A stretch of 64,000 nt of DNA from an uncultured Chryseobacterium sp. (GTDB lineage: Bacteria > Bacteroidota > Bacteroidia > Flavobacteriales > Weeksellaceae). Shown piece by piece: positions 43,272 to 53,504 of the stretch (position 1 is its first letter; each line of letters opens with the position of its first letter). The notes under the pieces are model-generated. The model made no database searches, had not been told where the DNA came from, and worked only from the letters and a program-made list of their open reading frames with translations. A program made the translations under genes and the position numbers. The DNA is taken from assembly GCA_913778085.1 (NCBI GenBank), contig CAJYXJ010000042.1, positions 1 to 64,000 of the forward strand, read 5' to 3'.

Positions 43272-45029
43272 ATGAAGAAGTACTTCCTGATGTTCATAGT
43301 GCTGTTCGGGACATTGGGCCTGAAAGCCCAGCAGAAAACATTCTGTAACCCGATTAATATTGATTACGGATACACCCCTTTTGAGGTTTTTTCCAAACAG
43401 GGGAAACACCGGGCGACAGCCGATCCGGTGATCGTTAATTTTAAAAACAAGCTTTTCCTTTTTTCAACCAACCAGGAAGGCTACTGGTACAGTGATGATA
43501 TGCTCGACTGGAAATTCGTAAAAAGGAAATTCCTGAGGGATAACAAATATATTCATGATCTTAACGCTCCGGCAGTCTGGGCTATGAAAGATACGCTATA
43601 CGTCTTCGGGTCTACCTGGGAACAGGATTTCCCGATCTGGAAAAGTACGAATCCCACTAAAGACGACTGGAAAATTGCGGTCGATACGCTGAAAGTGGGA
43701 GCGTGGGACCCGGCTTTCCATTACGATGAAGACAAGAACAAATTATACCTGTATTGGGGATCCAGCAACGAATGGCCTTTGCTGGGAACAGAAGTGAAAG
43801 TCAATACCCTTCAGTCGGAAGGTTTTGTGAAACCAATTGTGAAATTAAAGCCTGAAGACCATGGTTGGGAAAGATTTGGGGAATACAACGACAACGTTTT
43901 CCTGCAGCCCTTTGTGGAAGGAGCCTGGATGACAAAGCATAACGGAAAATACTATATGCAGTACGGTGCACCGGCTACCGAATTTAGCGGATATTCCGAC
44001 GGGGTCTATGTCAGCAACAAGCCTTTGGAAGGTTTTGAATACCAACAGCACAATCCGTTTTCCTACAAACCGGGAGGTTTTGCCAGGGGAGCAGGGCACG
44101 GAGCAACTTTTGAGGATAACTATAAAAACTGGTGGCATATTTCAACCATTTTTATTTCCACCAAAAATAATTTTGAAAGAAGGCTCGGCATCTGGCCGGC
44201 AGGATTCGATAAGGATGATGTGATGTACTGCAACACGGCATACGGAGATTATCCGACCTATCTTCCGCAATATGCACAGGGAAAAGATTTTTCTAAAGGA
44301 CTTTTCGCAGGTTGGATGCTGCTGAATTATAATAAGCCGGTTCAGGTATCATCAACTTTGGGCGGATACCATTCCAACTACGCGGTGGATGAAGACATTA
44401 AAACGTATTGGAGTGCCAGGACAGGCGATAAAGGGGAGTGGTTCCAGACGGATTTGGGCGGAGTTTCCACCATCAACGCCATCCAGATCAACTATGCAGA
44501 CCAGGATGTAGAATTTATGGGCAAGACGCTAGGTAAAATGCACCAGTACAAAATTTACGGATCCAACGACGGTAAAAAGTGGAACGTAATGGTGGATAAA
44601 AGTAAGAATACGAAAGATGTCCCTCATGATTATGTAGAACTGGAAAAGCCTGCCCAAGCCAGATTCCTGAAAATGGAGAACCTGAAAATGCCGACGGGTA
44701 AATTTGCACTGAGCGGTTTCAGGGTGTTCGGAAAAGGATCCGGTGCGGTTCCTGGGAAGGTTCAGAATTTTGTCCCGCTGCGAGCCGATCCTAAAAAGTA
44801 CGGCGAAAGAAGAAGCATCTGGATGAAATGGCAGCAGAATTCCGAAGCCGACGGATACGTAATCTACTGGGGAAAATCGCCCGACAAATTGTATGGAAGC
44901 ATCATGGTTTATGGCAAAAATGAATATTTCTTCACAGGAGCCGACCGTACCGATTCGTATTATTTCCAGATCGAAGCCTTCAACGCCAACGGCGTTTCAG
45001 AGAAATCGGAAATTTTTAAATCAGAATAA
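43272..45029 (+). CDS. family 43 glycoside hydrolase with CBM32-like and FN3-like domains
   Basis: A 585-residue secreted enzyme. Signal peptide to about residue 20 (GTLGLKAQ). The five-bladed GH43 domain (about 22-330) carries Asp51 in ATADP, Asp146 in GAWDPAF and Glu216 in FVEGAWM, the usual base, pKa-modulator and acid. Residues about 345-475 are a discoidin/F5-8C (CBM32-like) domain (GYHSNYAVDEDIKTYWSAR, GEWFQTDLGG). The last 100 residues resemble a fibronectin type III domain. Probable substrate is an arabinose-, xylose- or galactose-containing glycan. No SusC/D pair is nearby. Confidence 0.88.
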   Translation: MKKYFLMFIVLFGTLGLKAQQKTFCNPINIDYGYTPFEVFSKQGKHRATADPVIVNFKNKLFLFSTNQEGYWYSDDMLDWKFVKRKFLRDNKYIHDLNAPAVWAMKDTLYVFGSTWEQDFPIWKSTNPTKDDWKIAVDTLKVGAWDPAFHYDEDKNKLYLYWGSSNEWPLLGTEVKVNTLQSEGFVKPIVKLKPEDHGWERFGEYNDNVFLQPFVEGAWMTKHNGKYYMQYGAPATEFSGYSDGVYVSNKPLEGFEYQQHNPFSYKPGGFARGAGHGATFEDNYKNWWHISTIFISTKNNFERRLGIWPAGFDKDDVMYCNTAYGDYPTYLPQYAQGKDFSKGLFAGWMLLNYNKPVQVSSTLGGYHSNYAVDEDIKTYWSARTGDKGEWFQTDLGGVSTINAIQINYADQDVEFMGKTLGKMHQYKIYGSNDGKKWNVMVDKSKNTKDVPHDYVELEKPAQARFLKMENLKMPTGKFALSGFRVFGKGSGAVPGKVQNFVPLRADPKKYGERRSIWMKWQQNSEADGYVIYWGKSPDKLYGSIMVYGKNEYFFTGADRTDSYYFQIEAFNANGVSEKSEIFKSE

Positions 45030-45192
45030 AAAAGTTAGGATAGCCTCTTATCAGCCTAAGCAAAATTCGTGAGGAAAGCCTCTGTGTCCTTTGTTAAGTT
45101 TACGCCTTTGTGAGACTTAAGAAAACATTTAAGCTTCAAAAAAATTTTGCGGACTTCGTGTTAAAATAGTTTTAAGATAAAAACTAACAATA

Positions 45193-45226
45193 AAACGCTT
45201 TGAAATTTTCAGAGCGTTTATTTTTT
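45193..45226. terminator. bidirectional terminator
   Basis: AAACGCT (45193-45199) pairs with AGCGTTT (45213-45219), A-run before and T-run after. It lies between the convergent GH43 and hydrolase genes and includes the stop codon of the latter. Confidence 0.75.
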
Positions 45227-46069
45227 ATCCAAATTTTTCAGGAAATCATTAATCTTCTCCACTAAAAACGATGCATGAGGTTGTTGCTCCCATCCCACAT
45301 GGTCTCCGTTAAATTCATACGATTGATGGTACACCTTATTTCTGGCCAAAACCGAATCCAGAATTCTTTTTTGGGAAACCGGGACCACATGATCAGCGGT
45401 ACCGTAATATGACAGGGTGGGAGCAGAGATTGGCGTAATCCAGTGAACCGGGCTTCCGAAATCCATCAACGAAATTTTCCTGTCAACAAGTTTAGGATCG
45501 ATGAGGTGCTTTTCCACAAAAGCATAATCGTCGTAATTTTTGAATCCAGGATCATTTAAGTCTGCTGGACCGACAATATTTACAACGGCCCTTACTTTCT
45601 TTTCCTTATCGTAATGATAAGCATAAAACATTGAAAGATGGCCGCCTGCGCTGTTTCCGAGAAGAATATATTTCGGTTTGATATTTAATTTCTTTTCCAC
45701 AAAATTCATAGCCGCTTTTATATCATCGGTCTGATCGGGAAGCGCAAAACGGGTCGTTGAAGCAAGCCGGTATTCCATATTCACGAAAGCCATACTGGGA
45801 AATTTCTTCATCAGATCGAAGGTAAAGCTGTTGAACTGCGATTTTCTTCCGCCGCGCCATCCTCCACCATGAATGATAATGAACACCTCTTTTGCATTCA
45901 TCTCTTTTTTCGGAACGTAGAGATCCATTTTTTGTTCAGCATCGTTGCCATAGGAAATGTCCTGTTCTGCTTTGAACGAAATATTGTTTCCCAGATCAAT
46001 GGTTTTCTGCCTGCAAGCTGAAAGCATAAGTACGATGACGCTTACAAAAATGAACAATCGGTTTTTCAT
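45218..46069 (-). CDS. alpha/beta hydrolase lipoprotein (esterase-like)
   Basis: A 283-residue lipoprotein esterase: lipobox LMLSAC (Cys19), oxyanion motif HGGGW (67-71), nucleophile Ser140 in GNSAGG, Asp226 in TADHVVP and His257 in GDHVGW. This is the BD-FAE/HSL-like branch that includes acetyl-xylan and feruloyl esterases. Facing a GH43 gene, it may deacylate the same glycan. Periplasmic or surface location follows from the signal. Confidence 0.87.
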   Translation of the reverse strand: MKNRLFIFVSVIVLMLSACRQKTIDLGNNISFKAEQDISYGNDAEQKMDLYVPKKEMNAKEVFIIIHGGGWRGGRKSQFNSFTFDLMKKFPSMAFVNMEYRLASTTRFALPDQTDDIKAAMNFVEKKLNIKPKYILLGNSAGGHLSMFYAYHYDKEKKVRAVVNIVGPADLNDPGFKNYDDYAFVEKHLIDPKLVDRKISLMDFGSPVHWITPISAPTLSYYGTADHVVPVSQKRILDSVLARNKVYHQSYEFNGDHVGWEQQPHASFLVEKINDFLKNLDKK

Positions 46070-46107
46070 CAGATTTATTTTAGATTAATACATTTTAAAA
46101 ATAAAAA

Positions 46108-46133
46108 AAACTCACCGATTTCTCAGCGAGTTT
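46108..46133 (-). terminator. terminator of the TonB-type barrel gene
   Basis: On the minus strand AAACTC pairs with GAGTTT and eight T follow; positions 46108-46133. Confidence 0.7.
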
Positions 46134-46170
46134 ACCACAAAAAATAATTAGTTATATGAAGAAATGATTG

Positions 46171-48456
46171 TTATCTTGTTCTGTTTTTAATAGCATCTGA
46201 AGCACTTTCGATTTCCCTTACTTTTTTCACTTTTTTGTTCCCGAAATTATAGGTAAGGCTTACTGTAATGTTTCTTCTGTACATATCGTTTTTAATGTAA
46301 TTGTAGTTTCCGTTGCTTTGATAATCCTCAATTTCTACAACATTCGTTCTCAGGACGTCATTCATATTTACCGCAAAAGTCCAGTCGTTCCAGTTCTTTT
46401 TGATGCTCAGGTCGAGGCTCATTAAATTTTTCAGAACACCCAGTTCGATCTGCTGCTTGTCTACGTAGAAGAAGTTAACGCCCAAAAACCAGGTTTTGTT
46501 TTTATCGAGGCGCAGGGTATTGTTACTGTTAATAACCAGACTGGTAGATTTTCTGTTGTTGATATACGTATCGAAAACCTGCCCTGTCGTAGGATCTGTG
46601 TTTAAAGTTCCGTTGTTGATGTTATGCTGAACCCCTGCATTAAAGTTCAGCGTCAGATATTGTTTGAACAGCGATTTCTGAATTCCAAGCATTGCTGACA
46701 TTTCCTGTTTGTCCCCGAAATTGGTGCGGATATAAGCCAGCCTTACCCGTTCCATACCATTATTATCCACATACTTTTTCTGTAAAGGAACCTGGGTGAT
46801 CTGGTCTTTTTCATAGGTATGGTTCAGGATAAGAAAATAAGAATTCTTGTACATATAGGTCAGCTCCTGATTGTAGTTGGAAGAGGCCTTTACAAAGGGG
46901 TTGTTCTGGGTATAATTGTCTTCGGTAATAATATTCCGTACCGGATTCAGCTCCCAGAAGCTTGGTCTGCCCATCCTGCTGGAAAATGAATAGGAAATAT
47001 TATTCTTGTCGTTAATAGCATAATTAAAGCTTACATAAGGCAGGAGATTATTGTAATTTCTTTCAATCCTTTGGTGTTGCTGCTCGGCGATGCTATTGGT
47101 CGGGCTGTCTGCAGTTCCGAGGCTATTGGTAATTTCATACCGTGCGCCCACTTTTCCGGAGAATTTATCAGAAAATTTCTTTTCAAAAGTAACGTAAATC
47201 CCATAGATATTTTCATCGTAGATAAAATGATTAAAATCCGGTTTGGTATCGATACCGGTTAGGGTACCGGTTGCATCGTCGTAATTGTAAGCGAAATTAT
47301 AGTTTTTGGTGTCGTTATCGGTTTTGGTTTTATTGAAATTACCTCCGGCAGAAAAGGTAAAGTCGTTTTTAAACTTTTGAATGTAGTCGACCGTCCCTGA
47401 GAAGTTATTTACAATTTGCGGAATATTCTGGATAATCTTCCTTCCCGTTCTTGAAAAGCCGGATGTGCTGCCCTTAACATCGGAAATCATCGTATTATTA
47501 TCGGAATACTGAAATCTTTTGTAAATAAGATAAGCCGCATTGGCATTGAATTTACTGCCCAGGGAATCAAGTTTTATTTCATAGTTCAAATTCACCGAGT
47601 TGTTATAATTCCTTGCATCTTCCTTATTTTTAGTCTTGGTGTAGCTGGTTTCAAGAATACCTTTGCTATTGGGCATAGTTAAGGTATTCAGTAAATCGAT
47701 GGTGGAATTATAGCTTTTATTGGCCCATGAATTCCATGAAAGGGCGAGATTACTTTTTTCAGTTAGCTGATAATCGATATTCAGGTAACCTCCGAGGTTT
47801 TTATTAGGATCATCTATGTTTCCTACTGATTCGTTTCGTACTTGGCCGATACCGTTTTTTAAAACATAGGACTGCGGGTTGATATTTTCACCTCCGCTCA
47901 GGTTAGCATTAATTCCAAGCTTGTCTTTTCTATAGTTTACGGAGAAGCTTGCGTTGCTGGCATTGTATTTATTCTGTGTATTAGACATTCTCATGTTTCC
48001 GCTGGTTCCGTTGCTCATTTTTTTCTTCAGTACAATGTTGATGATTCCGTCTGAAGATTCTACCTGATACTCGCTTCCCGGAACCGTGATCACTTCTATT
48101 TTCTGGATGTTCTCAGCCGGCGTGTTTTTCAGGAACTGGGTAAGGGATTCCGCGTCCATATTGCTTTTTCTGCCGTTAATGTAGATCAGCACATTGTTCT
48201 TTCCTACAATTTTAAAGGTCTTGTCATCGGTGGTTGAGAGTAGGGGCGTCTGCTTCAGAAGGTCGAAGGTCGTATTCCCTTTGGCTACCGGAGACGATGC
48301 TACATCATACACAAAACGGTCGCTCTGCTTTTTAAAAACCTGTTTCGTAAGCGTTACTGCTTCTATGCTCTTTGTTTTTACGGTATCCTGTTTCTTTTCC
48401 TGGGCAAAAGTGAATCCACTGAAAAATATGGCGGCAATAAGAATTTGAGTTTTCAT
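46171..48456 (-). CDS. TonB-dependent receptor-like outer-membrane barrel
   Basis: A 761-residue outer-membrane protein. Start ATG 48456 gives a clean signal peptide (MKTQILIAAIFFSGFTFAQ); the longer frame to 48546 adds 30 leader residues. No carboxypeptidase-like domain is visible. A plug domain (about 20-140; FDLLKQTPLLSTTDDKTF, VLIYINGRKSNMDAESL, VPGSEYQVESSDGIINIVLK) is followed by a 22-strand-type barrel of the OMP_b-brl_3 group, ending in NITVSLTYNFG. There is no TonB box evidence and no SusD partner, so the ligand is open. Siderophore or peptide uptake are possible. Confidence 0.88.
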   Translation of the reverse strand: MKTQILIAAIFFSGFTFAQEKKQDTVKTKSIEAVTLTKQVFKKQSDRFVYDVASSPVAKGNTTFDLLKQTPLLSTTDDKTFKIVGKNNVLIYINGRKSNMDAESLTQFLKNTPAENIQKIEVITVPGSEYQVESSDGIINIVLKKKMSNGTSGNMRMSNTQNKYNASNASFSVNYRKDKLGINANLSGGENINPQSYVLKNGIGQVRNESVGNIDDPNKNLGGYLNIDYQLTEKSNLALSWNSWANKSYNSTIDLLNTLTMPNSKGILETSYTKTKNKEDARNYNNSVNLNYEIKLDSLGSKFNANAAYLIYKRFQYSDNNTMISDVKGSTSGFSRTGRKIIQNIPQIVNNFSGTVDYIQKFKNDFTFSAGGNFNKTKTDNDTKNYNFAYNYDDATGTLTGIDTKPDFNHFIYDENIYGIYVTFEKKFSDKFSGKVGARYEITNSLGTADSPTNSIAEQQHQRIERNYNNLLPYVSFNYAINDKNNISYSFSSRMGRPSFWELNPVRNIITEDNYTQNNPFVKASSNYNQELTYMYKNSYFLILNHTYEKDQITQVPLQKKYVDNNGMERVRLAYIRTNFGDKQEMSAMLGIQKSLFKQYLTLNFNAGVQHNINNGTLNTDPTTGQVFDTYINNRKSTSLVINSNNTLRLDKNKTWFLGVNFFYVDKQQIELGVLKNLMSLDLSIKKNWNDWTFAVNMNDVLRTNVVEIEDYQSNGNYNYIKNDMYRRNITVSLTYNFGNKKVKKVREIESASDAIKNRTR

Positions 48457-49311
48457 GACTTTATCTTTTAGAGAGTTTAATAGCTTGTATTTGTTATTAT
48501 TTAACATTGCAAAGATATATAATAAATTTAGTATCATGCAATACAAAGTACTTAAAATGTTTTTAAGTTTAAATTAAGTGATTGATTTTCACTGATTAAA
48601 ATTTAAATCGGATTTCTTACTCAGATCCTTTTTCTATCTATTAGACAGTTATAATTAAAATTGTGTTACATGCTATCTTAAAATTTCAGTAGTTATTGAC
48701 ATTTTTTATCAGAGAAAAGTAAAAATGATAAATAACATTTTGAATGCATTCTAAGTTCGGTAAGAATCTTTGAAATAATCAGTAACCATTGAAAAGCCAG
48801 AGTTATTTAAAATTGATAAACTTAAATAACCAAATTATAGATAGAAATGAATTTACCCTATTTTTATAATAAAAATATTCTTGATTTAAGCAGAGATGTG
48901 AAGATGCGAAATAAAGTATTACCAAGGCCCTTTAAAATAACGTGAATTCGGCCATATCAAAATCATATTCAGGCATTTACTTAATTCACAATAAAATTAA
49001 GGCTGATTCAGTCAGGATTATAAATAGAGTTCCTCCGGGTAAAATGAGTAAACGGTTTACGCTTCTGATAGGATTTTATCCTATCCTTTAGTAAGCCGTC
49101 CTTCCGGGACTTTAAAACAATATAAATCAGACCTTGGTATAAGGCTATTTATTCAGCATTAAATAAGAATTTTCTCTGATAGAACAACAAAATATTTGTT
49201 TGATTATCAAGACCTCCGGATCTATTTTTGACGGGAAAGACTTCTGGCATCCGGCATCCCTCTTCCACCCTGTTAACTCCTGTTCTTCTTCGAGTTCACG
49301 TTAAAATATAT
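48457..49311. other. 855-bp intergenic region without genes
   Basis: No reading frame here looks coding. Two small palindromes stand out: GTAAACGGTTTAC (49048-49060) and GATAGGA-TTTTA-TCCTATC (49067-49085), adjacent to each other and possibly operator or RNA hairpin elements. The rest is AT-rich and may be decayed DNA. Confidence 0.55.
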
Positions 49312-49650
49312 TTATTCCCGGTCGAAACGGGCAAGTTTTTTATCAATCCAGATGGTAGCAAAGGGGAAAAATGCGGCAATCAGTGCAAAAACGCTGTCTT
49401 CGTCATCCCAGGCAAATATTTTTCTTACGGCAGGCAGAAAGATAAGATAAAGCGTAAAAAATAAACCGTGGATGCTGCCGATCGTACTGATGTAAACAAT
49501 CGGGAAAATATCGTGGGGATTGGTCCGGATCCAGATCATCGCCGTAAACAGGAAGAACCAGGAAACCGCTTCCGCCAGGCAAATATTTTTAAACCATTTA
49601 ATTACTTTTTCCTGCGGATATTTTGAGAATAATTGTTCTAAGAAATTCAT
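49312..49650 (-). CDS. DUF3817 integral membrane protein
   Basis: A 112-residue protein with three membrane helices. LAEAVSWFFLFTAMIW, GSIHGLFFTLYLIFLP and a third helix with AAFFPFATIWIDKK give the DUF3817 pattern (conserved AEA, IHG, and PF near the end). Function unknown. Followed on the minus strand only by intergenic DNA. Confidence 0.85.
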   Translation of the reverse strand: MNFLEQLFSKYPQEKVIKWFKNICLAEAVSWFFLFTAMIWIRTNPHDIFPIVYISTIGSIHGLFFTLYLIFLPAVRKIFAWDDEDSVFALIAAFFPFATIWIDKKLARFDRE

Positions 49651-49748
49651 AATTGTTCAGCTGATAGTTTTACAGCAATTTCAGAATTGGTATTCAGAAA
49701 ACTTCCATCGTCCATCTTCCATCATCCGGCCTGAAAATACCGGCAAAT

Positions 49749-50333
49749 TTACTTATAAAAACTGCTTCCGTCCAAATATTCGAAAACTTCCGGCGGGAGC
49801 ATCGGCCGTACATTTTTTCCGGTCCGGATCATATCTCTTATTTCGGTTGCGGAAAGTTCAATCACTGGCGCTTCAATGAGAGAAATATTCTCATGCTGCA
49901 AAAGTTCTGAATCTTTTTTCTCTCCTTCAAAAATCCTCGGATATACAATGATATGATGATTTTTAATTAAAGTCTCTGCATTTTTCCACTTATGTAACCC
50001 CGCCAGGTTATCTTCGCCCATGATCAGGCTGAAAGAATGATCGGGATATTTTTCATGGAGATAGGTGAGGGTATCGATTGTATAGCTGGGCTGCGGCAAT
50101 GAAAACTCGACATTGGATGCCCGCATGTTGGGATAATTCTTCACTGCAAGCTGTACCATGTCCAGACGGTTATGATCTTTCAGCAGCGATTTTTTTTCTT
50201 TGAAAGGATTTTGAGGGCTTACCACAAACCATAATTCATCCATATCCGAATGTTCCAGGATATAGTTTGCCAGGATGAGATGCCCGATATGAATAGGATT
50301 AAATGAACCGAAAAAAAGGCCGATCTTTTTCAT
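49749..50333 (-). CDS. nadD: nicotinate-nucleotide adenylyltransferase
   Basis: A 194-residue nucleotidyltransferase: GLFFGSFNPIHIGHLILA with the GxFxPxHxGH motif and SLIEAPVIELSATEIRDMI with the ISxTxIR-type motif. Converts nicotinate mononucleotide and ATP to deamido-NAD in NAD synthesis. Lies 18 bp after recJ on the same strand. Confidence 0.95.
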   Translation of the reverse strand: MKKIGLFFGSFNPIHIGHLILANYILEHSDMDELWFVVSPQNPFKEKKSLLKDHNRLDMVQLAVKNYPNMRASNVEFSLPQPSYTIDTLTYLHEKYPDHSFSLIMGEDNLAGLHKWKNAETLIKNHHIIVYPRIFEGEKKDSELLQHENISLIEAPVIELSATEIRDMIRTGKNVRPMLPPEVFEYLDGSSFYK

Positions 50334-50351
50334 TGCTAACAGATTGCAGGA

Positions 50352-52064
50352 TTAATCTCTGAATTTTACATCTTTGATATTCAGGTAATGCGTTACATTG
50401 CCCTTCCAGTGGTTTTCTTCCAGCGTGAAGGCCAGGTCAAAATATTTATTCCTGAAATCATCCGCAAACTGTCCTAGCTTAAAGCCGACACATTCGATAT
50501 TTCTGCCGGTAGATTCCTGTCTGATATAAAACTTAAGGTGATTGTTGTCTTTCCCCATCGTTTTGATATAACCCGAAACTTTCTGGTTCGTCAGGGTAAG
50601 GATCGGCTTCATATTGTGTGGACCGAAAGGTGCCAGCTTTCTGTGAAAATTAATAAATTCCCGGTTGATTTCGTCGATATGGATTTCAGAATCAATGGTA
50701 ATGGAAGGTTCTTTCTGATGGTCTTTGATCTTCTCGGAAACCACTCTTTCAAACTTCTCCTTGAAGGCATCAAATTTTACTTTCTCCATCGAAAGTCCTG
50801 CCGCCGCATGGTGTCCTCCGAATTTTAAGAAATATTCCGAACACATATCCAGTGCTTCATGAACGTCAAAATCTGCTACGGATCTTGCTGAAGCTACCAT
50901 TTCACCATTATTACCGTCAGTAAAAACGAGAGTTGGTTTATAATAGGTTTCGATTAACCTTGAGGCCACAATTCCGATCACGCCTTTGTTCCATTCGGGA
51001 TGATAGACGATGGTGGTGTATTTGGTTTCCTGCTGGGATTCAATAATTTGGTTTAGGGCCGATAAAGTAGAATTCATATCCAGCTCCCGCCTTTCATCAT
51101 TGAGATTCATAATATCGCTTACGATCTGGTGCGCATGCTTCAGATTATCAGAAACCATAAGCTCAACCGCTGCTTTTCCGTGGGAAATTCTTCCCGCAGC
51201 ATTAATTTTCGGGGCAATTTCAAAAACGATATTTGAAATTTCAAAATGAGAAAGCTTGTCTTCCGGAATTAATAGTCTTAAACCTAGATTTCTCGTTTTA
51301 CGGAGCGTTTTAAGTCCCATTTTAGCCAAAACACGGTTTTCCCCGGTCATTGATACGATATCAGCGGCAATGGAAATGGCAAGAAGATCGGTTAATTCAA
51401 ATAATTCCGGCTCAGGAAGCTTGTAAATGGTATTCAATCCCTGACATAATTTAAATCCGACACCACATCCGGAAAGTTCCTTAAACGGGTATCGGCAGTC
51501 GCTTCTCTTCGGATCCAGCACAGCCACCGCATTCGGAATTTCTTCGCCGGGAAGGTGATGATCGCAAATGATAAAATCGATGCCTAAATTATGGGCATAA
51601 TTGATCATATCAAGTGCTTTGATTCCGCAGTCCAATGCAATAATCAGAGAAAAGCCGTTTTCTTTCGCAAAATCAATACCTTCTGTAGAGATTCCGTAAC
51701 CTTCGGAATTCCGGTCGGGGATATAATAATCTAAATATTTTTTCTGAACAATTTTGCTTAGGTACAGGTACATCAGGGCAACAGCTGTCGTTCCGTCTAC
51801 GTCGTAATCTCCGTACACCAGTATTTTTTCTCCGTTTTCGATGGCTGTAGCAATGCGTTCTACCGCTTTCTGCATATCTGCCATTAAAAAGGGGTTGTGG
51901 ATATCGGTAAGGTTCGGTTTAAAAAATTCTCTGGCCTTTTGATAATTGTCAATTCCTCTAAGAACGAGAAGTTTAGATTCAAAAGTTCCAAAACCAAGTG
52001 ACGAACTTAATCCGTCCACGATTTCCTCATCGGGTTCAGGCTTGTAAATCCATTTTTGACTCAT
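50352..52064 (-). CDS. recJ: single-strand DNA exonuclease RecJ
   Basis: A 570-residue DHH-family 5'-3' exonuclease. Metal motifs DYDVDGTT (86-93), DCG (145-147), DHHLPGE (168-174), then GGHHAAAGLS in the DHHA1 domain and a C-terminal OB-like domain. It resects DNA ends for recombination and mismatch repair. A -7-like TATTTTTG (minus strand, 52069-52076) sits only 5 nt before the start, suggesting a very short or absent leader. Confidence 0.96.
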   Translation of the reverse strand: MSQKWIYKPEPDEEIVDGLSSSLGFGTFESKLLVLRGIDNYQKAREFFKPNLTDIHNPFLMADMQKAVERIATAIENGEKILVYGDYDVDGTTAVALMYLYLSKIVQKKYLDYYIPDRNSEGYGISTEGIDFAKENGFSLIIALDCGIKALDMINYAHNLGIDFIICDHHLPGEEIPNAVAVLDPKRSDCRYPFKELSGCGVGFKLCQGLNTIYKLPEPELFELTDLLAISIAADIVSMTGENRVLAKMGLKTLRKTRNLGLRLLIPEDKLSHFEISNIVFEIAPKINAAGRISHGKAAVELMVSDNLKHAHQIVSDIMNLNDERRELDMNSTLSALNQIIESQQETKYTTIVYHPEWNKGVIGIVASRLIETYYKPTLVFTDGNNGEMVASARSVADFDVHEALDMCSEYFLKFGGHHAAAGLSMEKVKFDAFKEKFERVVSEKIKDHQKEPSITIDSEIHIDEINREFINFHRKLAPFGPHNMKPILTLTNQKVSGYIKTMGKDNNHLKFYIRQESTGRNIECVGFKLGQFADDFRNKYFDLAFTLEENHWKGNVTHYLNIKDVKFRD

Positions 52065-52130
52065 TTCACAAAAATAGGGAAAATTTTTTTAGAATCTGTT
52101 TAAAATACGGAAGGCCTGCGAGGATAAAAT

Positions 52131-53504
52131 TTATTTATTCCTTACAAAAACCCTGTAATCCCAGCCTTTAAGTTTCAATGAGGTTTTATCGAGAGAAATA
52201 ATAAAAGGACTTCCTGAAAATAGCTCCGTATAGCTACTTTTAAGATATTTTGAATCAAGCATTACTGCCGCTTCCTGATCGGAAAAATTAATGATGGTGA
52301 GAACGGCATCCCCGTTTTTTTCCCTGTAAAAAGACAGGATCTTATTCATATTGTCATTCGTCACCCTCTCCATTTCGCCGCCCCATTTTCCATTCCACAA
52401 TGCCTGGTTGTTATGTTTGAGTGTAAATAGTTTTTCATACATTGAGGCAAACTTATGGTCTTTCCACACGATCGGATCTTTTTCAAAAAATGCGAGGCTT
52501 CTGTCCAGTCCGGCTTCCTGACCGCTATACACCAAAGGCATTCCGTTGACGGTACTGCAAAGAACCATGGCCGCTTCAAGCCCTGGCCCGAAATTGGAAA
52601 ACTGGTTTCCCTCCCAAGAATTTTTATCATGATTATCCGTAAAGGTCATCCGGTAAGAATTGAAAGGAAAGCTGTTCACATCATGCGCCATGTATTCAAA
52701 AAGTGCTGGTGCGCCTTTTTTTTCTACGGTTGCCCGTTTTAGTTTATCCCAAAGCGTCCAGGAATAGGTCATATCAAAAGACTTTTTATACAGATCCCGG
52801 GATTCCCATTCCGCGAGCATGAACACGGGTTTTATCTGGTCCAGCTCCGCCCTTGCATTTTCCCAAAAATCGACCGGGATAAAACCTGCTACATCACAGC
52901 GGTAGCCGTCAATATTTGTTTGAGAAACCCAGTATTTCAGCGCACCGGTCATATATTCTCTGAAATCAGCGTTGTTATAATCAAAATCAATCACATCATC
53001 CCAGTCGTACCACGGCGTCGGCTGAAATTTTCCTTCCCGCGTTTTGGTGTACCAATCCGGGTGCTGATTGGCAAGAGGGTTGTCCCAGGCCGAGTGGTTT
53101 CCCACCCAATCAATAATCACATACATTCCCATGCTGTGGATTTTATTCACAAGACTTTTAAAATCGGCTAAAGAACCGAAATCTGGATTTATACCTTTAA
53201 AATCTTTCACCGAATAATAACTTCCCAGCGTACCCTTTCGATGAAGCTCTCCAATAGGATGGATGGGCATCAGCCAGATAATATCCACGCCCATTTTTTT
53301 CAGCCGGGGAAGATGTTTCTCAAATGCTTTAAAAGTGCCTTCCGGAGTATACTGCCTGATGTTGACTTCATAAATTGTTGCGTTTTTCGTCCATTCCGGA
53401 TGCTTGATTTCCACATAAGGCTTCGGCTGATACCGGGGATCTCCGGGTTGAGCATGAGCCGTAAAAAAGAACAGCAGGATCATCAGGTAAGATAACTTTT
53501 TCAT
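52131..53504 (-). CDS. secreted alpha-amylase family (GH13) enzyme
   Basis: A 457-residue enzyme with signal peptide (to about residue 18, FFFTAHAQ). The (beta/alpha)8 domain shows the four GH13 regions: DWVGNH (132-137), GYRCDVAG with nucleophile Asp204, MLAEWE with acid/base Glu232, FTDNHD with Asp289. A C-terminal beta domain ends the protein. It probably cleaves alpha-1,4-glucans in the periplasm or outside; a C-terminal sorting domain is not seen. Confidence 0.92.
   Translation of the reverse strand: MKKLSYLMILLFFFTAHAQPGDPRYQPKPYVEIKHPEWTKNATIYEVNIRQYTPEGTFKAFEKHLPRLKKMGVDIIWLMPIHPIGELHRKGTLGSYYSVKDFKGINPDFGSLADFKSLVNKIHSMGMYVIIDWVGNHSAWDNPLANQHPDWYTKTREGKFQPTPWYDWDDVIDFDYNNADFREYMTGALKYWVSQTNIDGYRCDVAGFIPVDFWENARAELDQIKPVFMLAEWESRDLYKKSFDMTYSWTLWDKLKRATVEKKGAPALFEYMAHDVNSFPFNSYRMTFTDNHDKNSWEGNQFSNFGPGLEAAMVLCSTVNGMPLVYSGQEAGLDRSLAFFEKDPIVWKDHKFASMYEKLFTLKHNNQALWNGKWGGEMERVTNDNMNKILSFYREKNGDAVLTIINFSDQEAAVMLDSKYLKSSYTELFSGSPFIISLDKTSLKLKGWDYRVFVRNK

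Noticed and set aside
43272-46069. Polysaccharide utilization locus
   Set aside because: GH43 and esterase face each other, but no SusC/SusD pair or regulator is nearby; the barrel at 46171 lacks a SusD partner.
49228-49464. 78-residue plus-strand frame
   Set aside because: It runs antisense through the DUF3817 gene and has no coding features.
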